From: Flavonifractor porci
GTDB lineage: Bacteria; Bacillota; Clostridia; Oscillospirales; Oscillospiraceae
DNA: 64,000 bases
Direction: 5' to 3'
NCBI RefSeq assembly: GCF_037572415.1
Contig: NZ_JBBHLB010000001.1
Span: 372,001-436,000, forward strand
Shown here piece after piece: positions 56,493 to 64,000 of this stretch; positions within the stretch are counted from its first letter, which is position 1, and every line of letters starts with the position of its first letter. The notes beneath the pieces were generated by a model. The model made no database searches, was not told the origin of the DNA, and worked only from the letters and a program-made list of their open reading frames with translations. Both the position numbers and the translations under genes were made by a program.

Positions 56493-57086
56493 TTAGTTCC
56501 CGCAGCCGCCGCACAGGCAGTTGAGACACATACAGGCGGTACACATATCGCAGGCGTCGGGACCGTCGCCGTAGCCGTAGGGCCGGTAGGCCTGACCGCC
56601 CTGACGCATCATCATCAGGGCCTGACGGTACTCCGCGTTGGACGGGGCCATGTTGCAGGCCATCTGGATGTGCTGGGTGGCCTCGTCCAGCCAGCCCTTC
56701 CGGTAGGCCAGAGAGCCGGTGAGGAAGTGCCACTCGGCGTCCTGGTTGGGGGCGGAGCGGAGCAGCTGCTCGGCCCGGCTCAGATCCCCCATGTTGATGG
56801 CCTGGCGGACCTGATTGTACAGGCTGGACCCCTGGGAGGAGGAGCCGTAGGACTGCTGATAACCCCCCTGGTAGCTTCCGCCCTGGTGGCCGCCGCCGGA
56901 GCGCATCCTGGTGATGGCGTCGTAGGCCTCGTTGATCTCCTTCATCTTCTCCTCCGCCAGATCGGCCAGAGGATTGTTCTGATAGTTGTCGGGATGGTAC
57001 TTTCGGGCCAGTTCCCGGTACGCCCGCTTGATCTCGTCGTCGCTGGCGTCGGGCTTTACACCCAATACGCTGTAAGGATCGCTCAT
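56493..57086 (-). CDS. J-domain protein with cysteine-rich C-terminus
   Basis: 197 residues. The J domain (1-70) reads DPYSVLGVKPDASDDEIKRA, YRELARKYHPDNY with the HPD motif that triggers DnaK ATPase. A Gly/Ser/Gln-rich linker (75-105) and two TPR-like helices (NQVRQAINMGDLSRAEQLL; AEWHFLTGSLAYRKGWLDEA) follow, then an unusual cysteine cluster CDMCTACMCLNCLCGGCGN, eight Cys in 19 residues, likely metal-binding. It lacks the DnaJ zinc finger and substrate domain, so it is a specialised co-chaperone. Start ATG 57086; overlaps the DUF5685 gene by four bases. Confidence 0.85.
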   Translation of the reverse strand: MSDPYSVLGVKPDASDDEIKRAYRELARKYHPDNYQNNPLADLAEEKMKEINEAYDAITRMRSGGGHQGGSYQGGYQQSYGSSSQGSSLYNQVRQAINMGDLSRAEQLLRSAPNQDAEWHFLTGSLAYRKGWLDEATQHIQMACNMAPSNAEYRQALMMMRQGGQAYRPYGYGDGPDACDMCTACMCLNCLCGGCGN

Positions 57087-57952
57087 GTATGTTTTCTCCT
57101 GTCTGTATGATTGGCGGCCTTCCATCGGCCGGTAAAAACCAGTTCTTCCACGGCGGGCAGGCCCAGATAGAGAATGTTCTCCACCGTCTCCTGCCAGTGG
57201 CCCAGCTCCAGCAGGGCCATGGCCGACCGGGCCAGATTGAGGGAGTGGCGCAGGGTGGTGCGCATGGTCTCCCGTCCCTCCTCCGGCCTGCCGTCAAAGC
57301 GAATGAGGATGGGATTGTAGGCGCCGGTGCGCTTGTCCTCCTCCAGATCGTCCCAGGCGTCCACCAGATAGATCCACCGCCCGATGTGGTAGAGCAGCTG
57401 TTCCATGGCCCGGTCCCGCGCCCGGTCCCCCGAGGGGGGCGCGGCGGCGGTGAGCAGCCGGGCAAAGGTATCCGCCGTCCGGTCGATGGAGGGGCACTTC
57501 TCTCCCTCCAGTTCCTGCAGCTCCCCCAGACATCGACGCACCGTACCGTCAAAGTCGGGCCGGGCGGCGGCAGCCTTCCGGTAGCCCCGGCGGAGCAGCC
57601 GGGAGAGCAGCCGGGCGGGCAGCCCCTTCCAGAATCCGCTGTCATCCACCGTGTCCCGCAGCTTCCAGTAGCTGAGGATGGTACCGGCGTCAGCAGCCGC
57701 GTCCACTCCAGTGGAGAGGACGCAGTTTTTCTTCCTGCACCACAGCCGGGCGGGGCACCGTTTGGAGGCAGGCTCCGGCTTTGCGCCGTCCAGCAGCATG
57801 GCAAGGAAGGTAAAGTCGTAGTTGAGAAACATCCGGGCCATGAAGCCGTGGCGTTTGCCCAAAGCGTGGCACACCCCGCAGTAGAGAGCCTCATAATCCC
57901 GGTTCTGGCGTACCTTCAGTTCGTCCCGCCAGGGACGCACATAGCCAAACAT
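57083..57952 (-). CDS. DUF5685-type protein
   Basis: 289 residues, mostly helical. MFGYVRPWRDELKVRQNRDY and EALYCGVCHALGKRHGFMAR at the N-terminus, paired cysteines (CGVC; CPARLWC...C) and a mid-protein IYLVDAWDDLEEDKRTGAYN segment with clustered Asp/Glu. The Asp-rich helix recalls metal sites of all-alpha enzymes, but function is not known. Coupled to the J-domain gene (four-base overlap) and to RseC (one-base TGATG). Probable client or partner of the J protein. Confidence 0.75.
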   Translation of the reverse strand: MFGYVRPWRDELKVRQNRDYEALYCGVCHALGKRHGFMARMFLNYDFTFLAMLLDGAKPEPASKRCPARLWCRKKNCVLSTGVDAAADAGTILSYWKLRDTVDDSGFWKGLPARLLSRLLRRGYRKAAAARPDFDGTVRRCLGELQELEGEKCPSIDRTADTFARLLTAAAPPSGDRARDRAMEQLLYHIGRWIYLVDAWDDLEEDKRTGAYNPILIRFDGRPEEGRETMRTTLRHSLNLARSAMALLELGHWQETVENILYLGLPAVEELVFTGRWKAANHTDRRKHT

Positions 57953-58380
57953 CAGTCAGCGGGATTGATGGCGGTGATGCAGAAGGTGATGGAGCGACTG
58001 CGGCGCACCTGCCGGTCCAGCAGCACCGCCAGCAGCACGCCCACGGCAAAGCCGATGCCGCCCGCCGCAGCGCTGATACCGCCGCTGAGCTGAAGAGCGG
58101 CGCAGACGAAGTAGCCCAGGAAAAACAGGACAAAGGGCACCAGGTAGACCACCAGCGCCGCCTTCAGGATGCCGCCGGTGGAGGACTCCACCCGCACCAT
58201 GTCCCCGGGCATGGCCCGCACCGGGTTGGCCGCCATGACGGCCACGGTGGAGCTGACCATCAGCTCACTGCACCCGCCGCCGCACTTGGAGCAGTCGTGG
58301 CCGCAGGCGGACTGACGCTTTACCGCCACCTCCGCCCGGCCGTCGGGAAATACTTTGGTTACTTTTGCAGTTTGAATCAT
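57952..58380 (-). CDS. RseC/SoxR-reducing-system-like membrane protein
   Basis: 142 residues. The N-terminal part has a cysteine motif SACGHDCSKCGGGCSELM, the middle a small beta domain, and two membrane helices follow (AALVVYLVPFVLFFLGYFVC; AAAGGIGFAVGVLLAVLLD). This is the RseC layout, associated in other bacteria with Rnf complexes and redox control of SoxR; here no rnf genes are nearby. Confidence 0.82.
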   Translation of the reverse strand: MIQTAKVTKVFPDGRAEVAVKRQSACGHDCSKCGGGCSELMVSSTVAVMAANPVRAMPGDMVRVESSTGGILKAALVVYLVPFVLFFLGYFVCAALQLSGGISAAAGGIGFAVGVLLAVLLDRQVRRSRSITFCITAINPAD

Positions 58381-58420
58381 GGGATCACCTTGAATTTTCT
58401 CTTTGTTCTATGACAGAAAT

Positions 58421-59665
58421 CTACGTCAGGGACACGGAAATGGCGTATTCACCCACCACGCCCACGCTGCTGCTGCCGTCCAGGTAGACCTTGACAGGAA
58501 CCGTGCGGCTGCCGGTGGAGAGATCTGTGTTGGACAGGTCGGCCACGATGCGCAGCTGGGACTCGGTGATTCGGTTGACCTCCTCCTCCGGCCCCCGGAT
58601 GAGGACGCTGCACGACTTGGTAATGGCCTCCGCCTGATAACCCACAGGTTTGTTGATGATCTCGATATTGTCCACCTTCATGGTACGGGTGGCCAGACCC
58701 TGGATACTGACTGTCACAGTGACTTCGGTAATGCCGCTGACATTGGTCAGCTCGGGAGAGAGCTCGATCTCCTTGGTAAAGGTATTGGTACCGTACACGT
58801 CGGCCAGCTTGATATCGCCCAGTGAGATCTCCTTCAGGCCCTCCACGTCGGCCTGATCGCCGGACACCATGATGGTGTCGGTGGGGCTGAAGGTCACCTT
58901 GGCGTCGGCCGCCGTGGCGCCGCCGCCCTCGATGAGGTTGACGGTGAGGGGCACCTCCTTGAGAATCTCCACCGGCAGGGTCACCAGAACCGTCTGGGGT
59001 TCAGCCTTGATATTGACACCTGTCACAGGATTGCCGTTGGGATCAATGAGGGTCACCTGACATTGCTCACTGTAGGTGCTGGTCAGGTCCTGCTGGGACA
59101 CAACTACCTGAGCATACTGCACCTCGTTGACCAGCTCCTCCTGGCCGCTGATGGTAATGGTCTCCGGGGTGATGGAGAACTCGCCACGCTGATAGCCCTC
59201 GGCCACGCTGCCCTCAAAGACCGCCTGCACCGGTACATTCTTTTCCGTCCATCGGGACACAGTGAAATCCACTGTAGCCGGGCTGGTGTACCGCAGATCA
59301 ATGGCGTCGGTGGAGGTAACCGACCGGGGATAACTGATGATGCGGGTGGTGATGGGGATGGACTGCTCCCCCGGCTCGGTGATGGAGGACACATCGACGT
59401 TCACCGTCACATCTCCCTGGGACAGGCGGTTGAATACCTCCCGGCGGGCCTGGATGTTGAGGCTCACCGTCTGCTCCGCTCCCTGGGAGATCATCAGGCC
59501 CCGCTCCTCCAGTACGTCCAGGCCGCTGAACACTACCTGAACGCTGCGGACGGTACCGGTGGTAATGGGGTTGGCCTCCTTACCCACATAGATCCAAAGG
59601 GCAAAGGCCAGCAGCAGGGAGACCAGAATATAAAACCACTTGGAATCAGTGATCTTTCTCACCAT
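58421..59665 (-). CDS. cdaR: YbbR-domain regulator of diadenylate cyclase
   Basis: 414 residues. A single N-terminal membrane helix (WFYILVSLLLAFALWIYVGK) and about four YbbR beta domains outside the membrane (for example RRSVQ-type start VRSVQVVFSGLDVLEERGLM; VPVQAVFEGSVAEGYQRGEF; VPLTVNLIEGGGATAADAKV). CdaR binds CdaA and tunes c-di-AMP synthesis. ATG 59665 behind GGGGGAG; it overlaps cdaA by 20 bases. glmM, which often follows, is not found here. Confidence 0.93.
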   Translation of the reverse strand: MVRKITDSKWFYILVSLLLAFALWIYVGKEANPITTGTVRSVQVVFSGLDVLEERGLMISQGAEQTVSLNIQARREVFNRLSQGDVTVNVDVSSITEPGEQSIPITTRIISYPRSVTSTDAIDLRYTSPATVDFTVSRWTEKNVPVQAVFEGSVAEGYQRGEFSITPETITISGQEELVNEVQYAQVVVSQQDLTSTYSEQCQVTLIDPNGNPVTGVNIKAEPQTVLVTLPVEILKEVPLTVNLIEGGGATAADAKVTFSPTDTIMVSGDQADVEGLKEISLGDIKLADVYGTNTFTKEIELSPELTNVSGITEVTVTVSIQGLATRTMKVDNIEIINKPVGYQAEAITKSCSVLIRGPEEEVNRITESQLRIVADLSNTDLSTGSRTVPVKVYLDGSSSVGVVGEYAISVSLT

Positions 59666-60533
59666 TCTGCTTCTCCCCCTTTCCGCCCCGGAACAGTGTC
59701 TTGAATTTGAACTTGGAGGGCGCTTCGGTCTGTTCCTGCTCGGGCATAAGCTCATTGCGGAGCAGCCGCTCCAGGGTCTCGGGGGCCAGATGCCGCTTGA
59801 GCATTCCGCCCACCGCCACTGAGATAGAGCCGGTCTCCTCCGACACGATGGCCACCACCGCGTCGGTGTGCTCGCTGGCGCCGATGCCCGCCCGGTGGCG
59901 CATACCCAGCTCCCGGGACAGGTTCACATTGCCCGACATGGGGAGCATACAGCCCGCGCCCACGATCCGGCCGCCCCGGACGATGACGGCGCCATCATGG
60001 AGGGGGGCTTTGTTCCAGAAAATATTCTTCAGCAGCTCGGCGCTCACCGAGCAGTCCAGAGCGGTACCCGTCTTGATGGCGTCCTCCAGCATATTCTTCC
60101 GCTCAAATACCATCAGCGCGCCGGTCTTGGACTTGGACAGAGCCGCGTAGGCCTCCACGGTCTGGGTGATGGCCCCATCCAGCTCATTGCGCTCCTCGAC
60201 ATGGGTAAAGACCTTGCCGATGCTGGTGCGGCCCATCTGCTCCAGGAAGCGGCGGATCTCCGGCTGGAAGATGACCACCAGTGCCACGCCGCCCCACTCC
60301 ACCAGCTTGCCCAGCAAAAAGCTGACGGTGTTGAGCTGCATCATACTGGAGATCCACAGGGCCACAATGAACACCAATACACCCTTGGCCACCGCCCCGG
60401 AGCTGGTGCGGCGGATGAGCATGATAAGCTTGTAGATGATAAACGCCATGATCAGGATATCAATGATATCGAAGATCCCGATGGGGGTCACCATCCCTTT
60501 GAGCTGCTGCAGCAGATATAAAATGCCTTCCAT
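59646..60533 (-). CDS. cdaA: Diadenylate cyclase CdaA
   Basis: 295 residues. Three N-terminal membrane helices (to about 95) and a DAC domain with the catalytic APLHDGAVIVRGGRI (DGA) and GMRHRAGIGASEHTDAVV (RHR) motifs. It makes c-di-AMP from two ATP; c-di-AMP controls potassium and osmotic balance and the cell wall. Promoter at 60616-60644; cdaR follows. Confidence 0.96.
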   Translation of the reverse strand: MEGILYLLQQLKGMVTPIGIFDIIDILIMAFIIYKLIMLIRRTSSGAVAKGVLVFIVALWISSMMQLNTVSFLLGKLVEWGGVALVVIFQPEIRRFLEQMGRTSIGKVFTHVEERNELDGAITQTVEAYAALSKSKTGALMVFERKNMLEDAIKTGTALDCSVSAELLKNIFWNKAPLHDGAVIVRGGRIVGAGCMLPMSGNVNLSRELGMRHRAGIGASEHTDAVVAIVSEETGSISVAVGGMLKRHLAPETLERLLRNELMPEQEQTEAPSKFKFKTLFRGGKGEKQNGEKDH

Positions 60534-60615
60534 ACTCCCACGTCTCCCGCTCTCCGGCGGCGCCGGTCATTGCTCCCCGGCCGGGCCTGTCGGACCGACC
60601 TACTTTAACCAATTT

Positions 60616-60644
60616 ATTATACTGTATTCCCCTGTGATTGACAA
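60616..60644 (-). promoter_or_regulatory. cdaA-cdaR promoter
   Basis: On the minus strand TTGTCA (60644-60639), 17 bases, perfect TATAAT (60621-60616). The remaining 60534-60763 holds only this and a terminator. Confidence 0.78.
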
Positions 60645-60722
60645 GGGTAAGCAAGATCAATTTTCTGTGAATTCCGTTCATCCTTCCCCCGCATCTGACG
60701 GGGTCCGACGCCCTTCGGGCAG

Positions 60723-60757
60723 CAAAAAACCCTCCGGGCCCAGGGCCTTGGAGGGCA
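60723..60757 (-). terminator. Terminator after the cysteine desulfurase
   Basis: On the minus strand GCCCTCC-AA-GGCCC / GGGCC-C-GGAGGG is followed by TTTTTT. Confidence 0.82.
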
Positions 60758-60763
60758 TTTCGC

Positions 60764-61891
60764 TCAGCGGGATGACTGGACCAGCCGGGAGAGTTCCCAC
60801 ACAAACCGGTCCACCTCCGCCGCCGTGTTGAAGTCAGAGACGCTGGCCCGGACGGTACCCGCCTCCAAAGTGCCGGCGTTTTCGTGGGCCAGGGGGGCGC
60901 AGTGGAGCCCCGCCCGCACCGCGATGCCCCGTCGGCTCAGGGCCTCCCCCACCGCCTCGCAGTCCAGACCTGCCACCTGGAAGGAGAGCACCCCGCTCTG
61001 GCAGGCCGGGTCCCGGGCCTGAAAAACGATCACCCGGGGCAGCCGGGCAAGCCCCTGGGCCGCCCGGCGGATGAGAGCCCCCTCCCGTTTGCCGATGGCC
61101 TCCGGGGTACGGGCGGTCACATAGCGCAGCCCCGCCAGCAGTCCGGCAATGCCGGGCAGGTTGTGGGTCCCCGCCTCCAGCCGGTCAGGCAGATAGTCAG
61201 GCATGGTCTGGAGGGCCGAGGCGCTGCCGGTACCCCCATGGATCAGAGGAACCGCCTCCCCGGCGCAGAGGAGCAGCCCGGTCCCCTGGGGGCCGTACAG
61301 CCCCTTGTGGCCGGGCATGGCGATGAAGGCCGCCCCCAGCTTCTCCTGCCGCACCGGCACACAGCCGGCGGATTGGGAAGCGTCCACGATGAGGGGAATC
61401 CTCCGGCGGCGGCACAGGGCAGATATCTCCTCCATAGGCAGGATAAAACCGAACACATTGGAGACATGGGTACACACCACCGCCGCCGGGTCGGCCTCCA
61501 GACCGGCCTCAAAGGCATCCAGCAGTCCCTGCCGGTCAAACAGCGGGGCGCGGGCTATCAGGATCTCCGCCCCCAGGGCGTGGAGCGGGCGGGTGACGGC
61601 ATTGTGCTCCCATGGGGAAATGAGCACCCGGTCCCCCGGCTTCACCAGGGAGCGGATGGCGATGTTGAGTCCGTGGGTGGCGTTGGAGGTAAATACCACC
61701 TGTTCAGGGCTCTCCATGCCGAAGAGCTCCGCCGCCGCCTGACGGCAGGCAAAGGCAGTTTCCGCCGCCCGGCGAGCGGGCAGGTGGCCGCCCCGGCCGG
61801 GGCTGGCCAGATTTCCCACCGCCCAGGCCGCCGCCCGGGCCACGGTGGGTGGCTTTTGCAGGGTGGTGGCGGCGCTGTCCAGATAGATCAC
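60764..61891 (-). CDS. Cysteine desulfurase-family (class V) PLP enzyme
   Basis: 375 residues. IYLDSAATTLQKPP at the start, NATHGLNIAIRSL, the PLP-binding region DASQSAGCVPV and MPGHKGLYGPQGTGLL with the Schiff-base Lys; the active-site Cys is in RAGLHCAPLAHE. It would remove sulfur or selenium from (seleno)cysteine. The start is GTG 61891 behind GGGAGGTGG, overlapping the stop of the DUF3343 gene (GTGA); the longer open frame upstream is not used. No sufB/iscU scaffold is adjacent, so the job is probably special delivery with DUF3343 and not general Fe-S assembly. Confidence 0.9.
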   Translation of the reverse strand: MIYLDSAATTLQKPPTVARAAAWAVGNLASPGRGGHLPARRAAETAFACRQAAAELFGMESPEQVVFTSNATHGLNIAIRSLVKPGDRVLISPWEHNAVTRPLHALGAEILIARAPLFDRQGLLDAFEAGLEADPAAVVCTHVSNVFGFILPMEEISALCRRRRIPLIVDASQSAGCVPVRQEKLGAAFIAMPGHKGLYGPQGTGLLLCAGEAVPLIHGGTGSASALQTMPDYLPDRLEAGTHNLPGIAGLLAGLRYVTARTPEAIGKREGALIRRAAQGLARLPRVIVFQARDPACQSGVLSFQVAGLDCEAVGEALSRRGIAVRAGLHCAPLAHENAGTLEAGTVRASVSDFNTAAEVDRFVWELSRLVQSSR

Positions 61892-62142
61892 AGCCCCACC
61901 TCCCGGTAGCCGCCATCCTCCGCCTGGAGGAAGATCCGCTTGGGTGTGAGGCCCGCCCGGTTGAGGATCACCAGCGCGGCGGTGAGGCTGCGCTCGGCCA
62001 CCTTCACCGAGTGGCTGCACCCTTCCCGGTCGATGAGTTTGGGGGATCGAAGGATCCGCGCCGTGATCCCCGCCCGCTCCAGCGCGGCGGCTGTCCGCTG
62101 GGCATAGGTCAGGGAGCGGCAGACAATGAGATAATAGACCAT
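61888..62142 (-). CDS. DUF3343 putative Se/S carrier-like protein
   Basis: 84 residues: YYLIVCRSLTYAQRTAAALE, RAGITARILRSPKLIDREGC, SHSVKVAERSLTAALVILNR. DUF3343 proteins are often found with cysteine desulfurases and are proposed to carry selenium or sulfur; the two cysteines (CRSL and EGCSHS) are the conserved pair. Start ATG 62142 behind GAGAGGAG. Translationally coupled to the desulfurase. Confidence 0.8.
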   Translation of the reverse strand: MVYYLIVCRSLTYAQRTAAALERAGITARILRSPKLIDREGCSHSVKVAERSLTAALVILNRAGLTPKRIFLQAEDGGYREVGL

Positions 62143-62207
62143 AAAAAACGCTCCTCTCGCACCAGCATATGTGCAAGAGGAGCGGAACGTGCGTGTGAAC
62201 ATCCGTC

Positions 62208-62234
62208 GTAGGGGCGACCTTTATGGTCGCCCGC
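62208..62234 (+). repeat. Dispersed repeat, family B
   Basis: GTAGGGGCGACC, TTTATG, GTCGCCCGC. It lies two bases past the ispF stop and may act as its terminator-like hairpin. Confidence 0.75.
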
Positions 62235-62236
62235 AC

Positions 62237-62710
62237 TCAGAGCCTTTCCAGCAGGCAGACGGCATGAGCGGCCATGCCCTCCCCGGTCCCGGTAAAGCCC
62301 AGGCCCTCCTCGGTGGTGGCCTTCACGCTGACCTGATCCACGTCCAGTCCCAGCCGTGCCGCCAGATTGGCTCGCATCTGAGGGATATGGGGAGCCAGCT
62401 TGGGCTTTTGAGCCAGGATGGTGGCGTCGATATTGCCCACCCGGTACCCGGCCTGGGTGAGACGCTCTCCCACCCGCTCCAGCAGCACCAGGCTGTCCGC
62501 TCCGGCGTAAGCCGGGTCATTATCGGGGAACAGCTTGCCGATGTCCCCCAGGGCCGCCGCCCCCAGCAGGGCGTCCATAATGGCGTGGGTCAGTACGTCG
62601 GCGTCGGAGTGGCCCAGCAGCCCCTTCTCCCAGGGGATGTCCACGCCCCCCAAAATCAGCTTCCGGCCCTCCACCAGCTTATGTACGTCATATCCGTGTC
62701 CGATTCTCAT
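62237..62710 (-). CDS. ispF: 2-C-methyl-D-erythritol 2,4-cyclodiphosphate synthase
   Basis: 157 residues, normal length. IGHGYDVHKLVEGRKLILGG carries the zinc-binding Asp-His, GHSDADVLTHAIMDALLGAA the signature, FPDNDPAYAGADS the substrate loop, and the C-terminal FTGTGEGMAAHAVCLLE completes it. MEP-pathway isoprenoid synthesis. Overlaps ispD by four bases. Confidence 0.97.
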   Translation of the reverse strand: MRIGHGYDVHKLVEGRKLILGGVDIPWEKGLLGHSDADVLTHAIMDALLGAAALGDIGKLFPDNDPAYAGADSLVLLERVGERLTQAGYRVGNIDATILAQKPKLAPHIPQMRANLAARLGLDVDQVSVKATTEEGLGFTGTGEGMAAHAVCLLERL

Positions 62711-63438
62711 ACGTCCTCCCTCCAGGCCAACAGAGCCTCAGCCATGGCCACATCCTCCGGCGTGGTCAGTTTCAGGTTACAGTAATCGCCCTGGGTCAGA
62801 GCCACCCCGATGCCCAGCCGCTCCACGGCGGAGCAGTCGTCGGTGAGAGCGGCCTCCGCTTCCAGTGCCTTGGTAAGGGCGCCCCGGATCAGATCCCGTT
62901 GGAACACCTGGGGAGTCTGGACGGCGTAGAGGGCCGACCGGTCAGGGGTGGACTCCACCAGGCCGTCCCGGGCCACCTTTACCGTATCCTTTACCGGCAC
63001 AGCGGGGGCGGCGGCGCCGCACTGGTGGGCCCGTCGGATCACTTCCTCCAGCACCCGCTGGCTCACCAGAGGCCGGGCGCCGTCGTGGATGGCGGCCAGC
63101 TCGATCTTACGGCTCAGCTCCTCCACCCCGGCCAGCACCGACTGGGTGCGGGTCTCCCCGCCCCGTACCACCTTCCGCACCTTGGACAGGGCGGCATCCC
63201 GGCACAAGCCGCTGATGGGCACAATCAGATCCTCCCGGGTGACCACCACGATCTCGTCAATGAGGGGGCAGTTGTCCAGGGCCCGCAGGGTACGGAGGAT
63301 CACCGGCACCCCGTCCAGGGGGAGCAGCACCTTGTCCTGCCCCATCCGGGTGGAGCTGCCCGCCGCAGGCACCACCGCGCCGCAGCGGAGGGATTCCGGC
63401 CCCTCCCGATGAAACAGCCGGGAAAATATGCCTGCCAT
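62707..63438 (-). CDS. ispD: 2-C-methyl-D-erythritol 4-phosphate cytidylyltransferase
   Basis: 243 residues. A non-conserved N-terminal 20 residues precede CGAVVPAAGSSTRMGQDKVL (CTP loop); IHDGARPLVSQRVLEEVIRR and the VKDTVKVA segment bind MEP. It makes CDP-ME in the MEP pathway. ATG 63438 behind AAGGAGG. Downstream of carD, the common clostridial order. Confidence 0.96.
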   Translation of the reverse strand: MAGIFSRLFHREGPESLRCGAVVPAAGSSTRMGQDKVLLPLDGVPVILRTLRALDNCPLIDEIVVVTREDLIVPISGLCRDAALSKVRKVVRGGETRTQSVLAGVEELSRKIELAAIHDGARPLVSQRVLEEVIRRAHQCGAAAPAVPVKDTVKVARDGLVESTPDRSALYAVQTPQVFQRDLIRGALTKALEAEAALTDDCSAVERLGIGVALTQGDYCNLKLTTPEDVAMAEALLAWREDV

Positions 63439-63456
63439 ATTGGTTCCTCCTTCTGC

Positions 63457-63485
63457 AAAAAAGGAGCCTGCCGGCCCCTTTTCTT
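63457..63485 (-). terminator. Probable weak terminator between carD and ispD
   Basis: On the minus strand AAAAGGGGCC / GGCTCCTTTT (one mismatch) followed by a T run, 48 bases past the carD stop. Partial read-through into ispD is likely. Confidence 0.55.
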
Positions 63486-63532
63486 TGCCTGATATGGGCG
63501 GGGCGGCTTACCGTCCCGCCGTTGTATTCCTA

Positions 63533-64000
63533 TTACGCCATAGCGGTATTGATGCGCTTTTCCACGTCCTCGTAGCTGGCGTTCTGGGAGAGCACGATCT
63601 CTGAGATCAGGATCTGTTTGGCGGAGTGGAGCATCTTGCGCTCTCCGGTGGAGAGCCCCCGCTCCTCGTCCCGGTGGGTCAGTCCCTTCACCACCCGGGC
63701 CACCTCCAGCAGGTCCCCGCTTTTCAGCCGGAGCATATTTTCCCGGTAACGGCGGTTCCAGTTGGGGGTCATATCCACCTCGATGCCGGGAATGGCGGCA
63801 ATGACGCGGTCCGCCTCCTCCCCGTTGACCACCGGGCGCACACCGATCTCCTCGCTGTTGGCCGTGGGGATCATCACCAGCATCCCGCCCACGGGCAGCT
63901 TCAGGATGTAGTACTCCCGTACGACACCGTTGATTTTCTTCTGCACGATGCTGTCTACAACACCAGCGCCGTGCATCGGGTGAACGATTTTGTCCCCTAC
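63533..64000 (-). CDS. carD: CarD family transcriptional regulator (5' end cut off)
   Basis: At least 155 residues; the frame is open to the window edge, where it reads VGDKIVHPMHGAGVV, the usual CarD start region, so only a few residues are missing. The N-terminal Tudor-like RNA-polymerase-interacting domain (GVVREYYILKLPVGGMLVMI) is followed by a helical DNA-binding domain (NWNRRYRENMLRLKSGDLLE; GLSTGERKMLHSAKQILISE). CarD proteins stabilise the open promoter complex, mainly at rRNA promoters. Confidence 0.92.
   Translation of the reverse strand, partial: VGDKIVHPMHGAGVVDSIVQKKINGVVREYYILKLPVGGMLVMIPTANSEEIGVRPVVNGEEADRVIAAIPGIEVDMTPNWNRRYRENMLRLKSGDLLEVARVVKGLTHRDEERGLSTGERKMLHSAKQILISEIVLSQNASYEDVEKRINTAMA

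Noticed and set aside
61892..62236. A longer form of the cysteine desulfurase
   Set aside because: The extra codons overlap the DUF3343 gene in another frame. GTG 61891 has GGGAGG ahead and gives the usual IYLDSAATT beginning.
1..64000. tRNA or rRNA genes
   Set aside because: No cloverleaf with the TTC-loop signature and no conserved rRNA segments were noticed; intergenic gaps are short and mostly explained. A tRNA scan would settle this.

Overview
The window comes from a GC-rich, spore-forming, strictly anaerobic Firmicute, most likely a gut Oscillospiraceae relative (Flavonifractor/Lawsonibacter/Intestinimonas-like). This is inferred from four things: sporulation genes (spoIVA, spoVM, sipL), the classical Firmicute yicC-remA-gmk-rpoZ-priA-def-fmt-rsmB-rlmN-stp-pknB-rsgA-thiN-spoVM gene order, anaerobe enzymes (2-hydroxyacyl-CoA dehydratase with its activator, PPi-dependent phosphofructokinase, FprA flavodiiron protein) and the high GC content. 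Both ends are cut inside genes: an aminotransferase at the left edge and a CarD-type regulator at the right edge.

Layout. 1-3.4 kb: aminotransferase, then the MurT/GatD peptidoglycan amidation pair; here GatD lacks the expected glutaminase residues. 3.6-8.0 kb: an accessory stretch with a secreted WG-repeat/SLH protein, an AT-richer orphan gene, a tyrosine recombinase, a decayed DnaC/IstB-like helicase loader and a RepA_N replication initiator (remains of a mobile element). 8.1-11.1 kb: two-gene 2-hydroxyacyl-CoA dehydratase operon in which one dehydratase subunit is fused in frame to the ATP-dependent activator. 11.3-15.1 kb: secreted endonuclease, small conserved protein, pfkA and purB. 15.3-19.8 kb: ECF sigma/DUF4179 pair divergent from a BlaI/BlaR1-like pair with clear operators. 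19.8-22.8 kb: amidase-domain protein, fba and PPi-dependent pfk, the latter two sharing an overlapping divergent promoter. 22.9-25.7 kb: leuCDB, divergent from a Crp/Fnr regulator. 26.5-30.1 kb: three-subunit xanthine dehydrogenase-family molybdoenzyme. 30.2-34.1 kb: lipoprotein, spoIVA with a sigma-E-like promoter, and a secreted C69 dipeptidase. 34.3-37.5 kb: FprA plus an acyl-CoA dehydrogenase/ETF-alpha/rubredoxin triple fusion behind a promoter with two candidate operators. 37.6-38.8 kb: ferredoxin/NapH-like/ArsR operon. 39.0-55.7 kb: sipL, spoVM, a small membrane protein, thiN and the long housekeeping operon. 55.9-64 kb: membrane protein, DnaJ-domain protein, DUF5685, RseC, cdaR/cdaA (c-di-AMP), cysteine desulfurase with DUF3343, ispF/ispD and carD.

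The genes work together in several modules. SpoIVA, SipL and SpoVM make the spore-coat basement layer. FprA and the rubredoxin-bearing acyl-CoA dehydrogenase look like a single electron-transfer unit. The dehydratase pair plus activator would supply radical dehydration of 2-hydroxyacyl-CoA. PfkA, Pfp and Fba cover upper glycolysis. Two families of dispersed palindromic intergenic repeats recur across the window. No rRNA, tRNA or CRISPR array was seen. No wholly new defence or biosynthetic system is evident; the most unusual items are the two domain fusions, the catalytically degenerate GatD and the structured element upstream of yicC.
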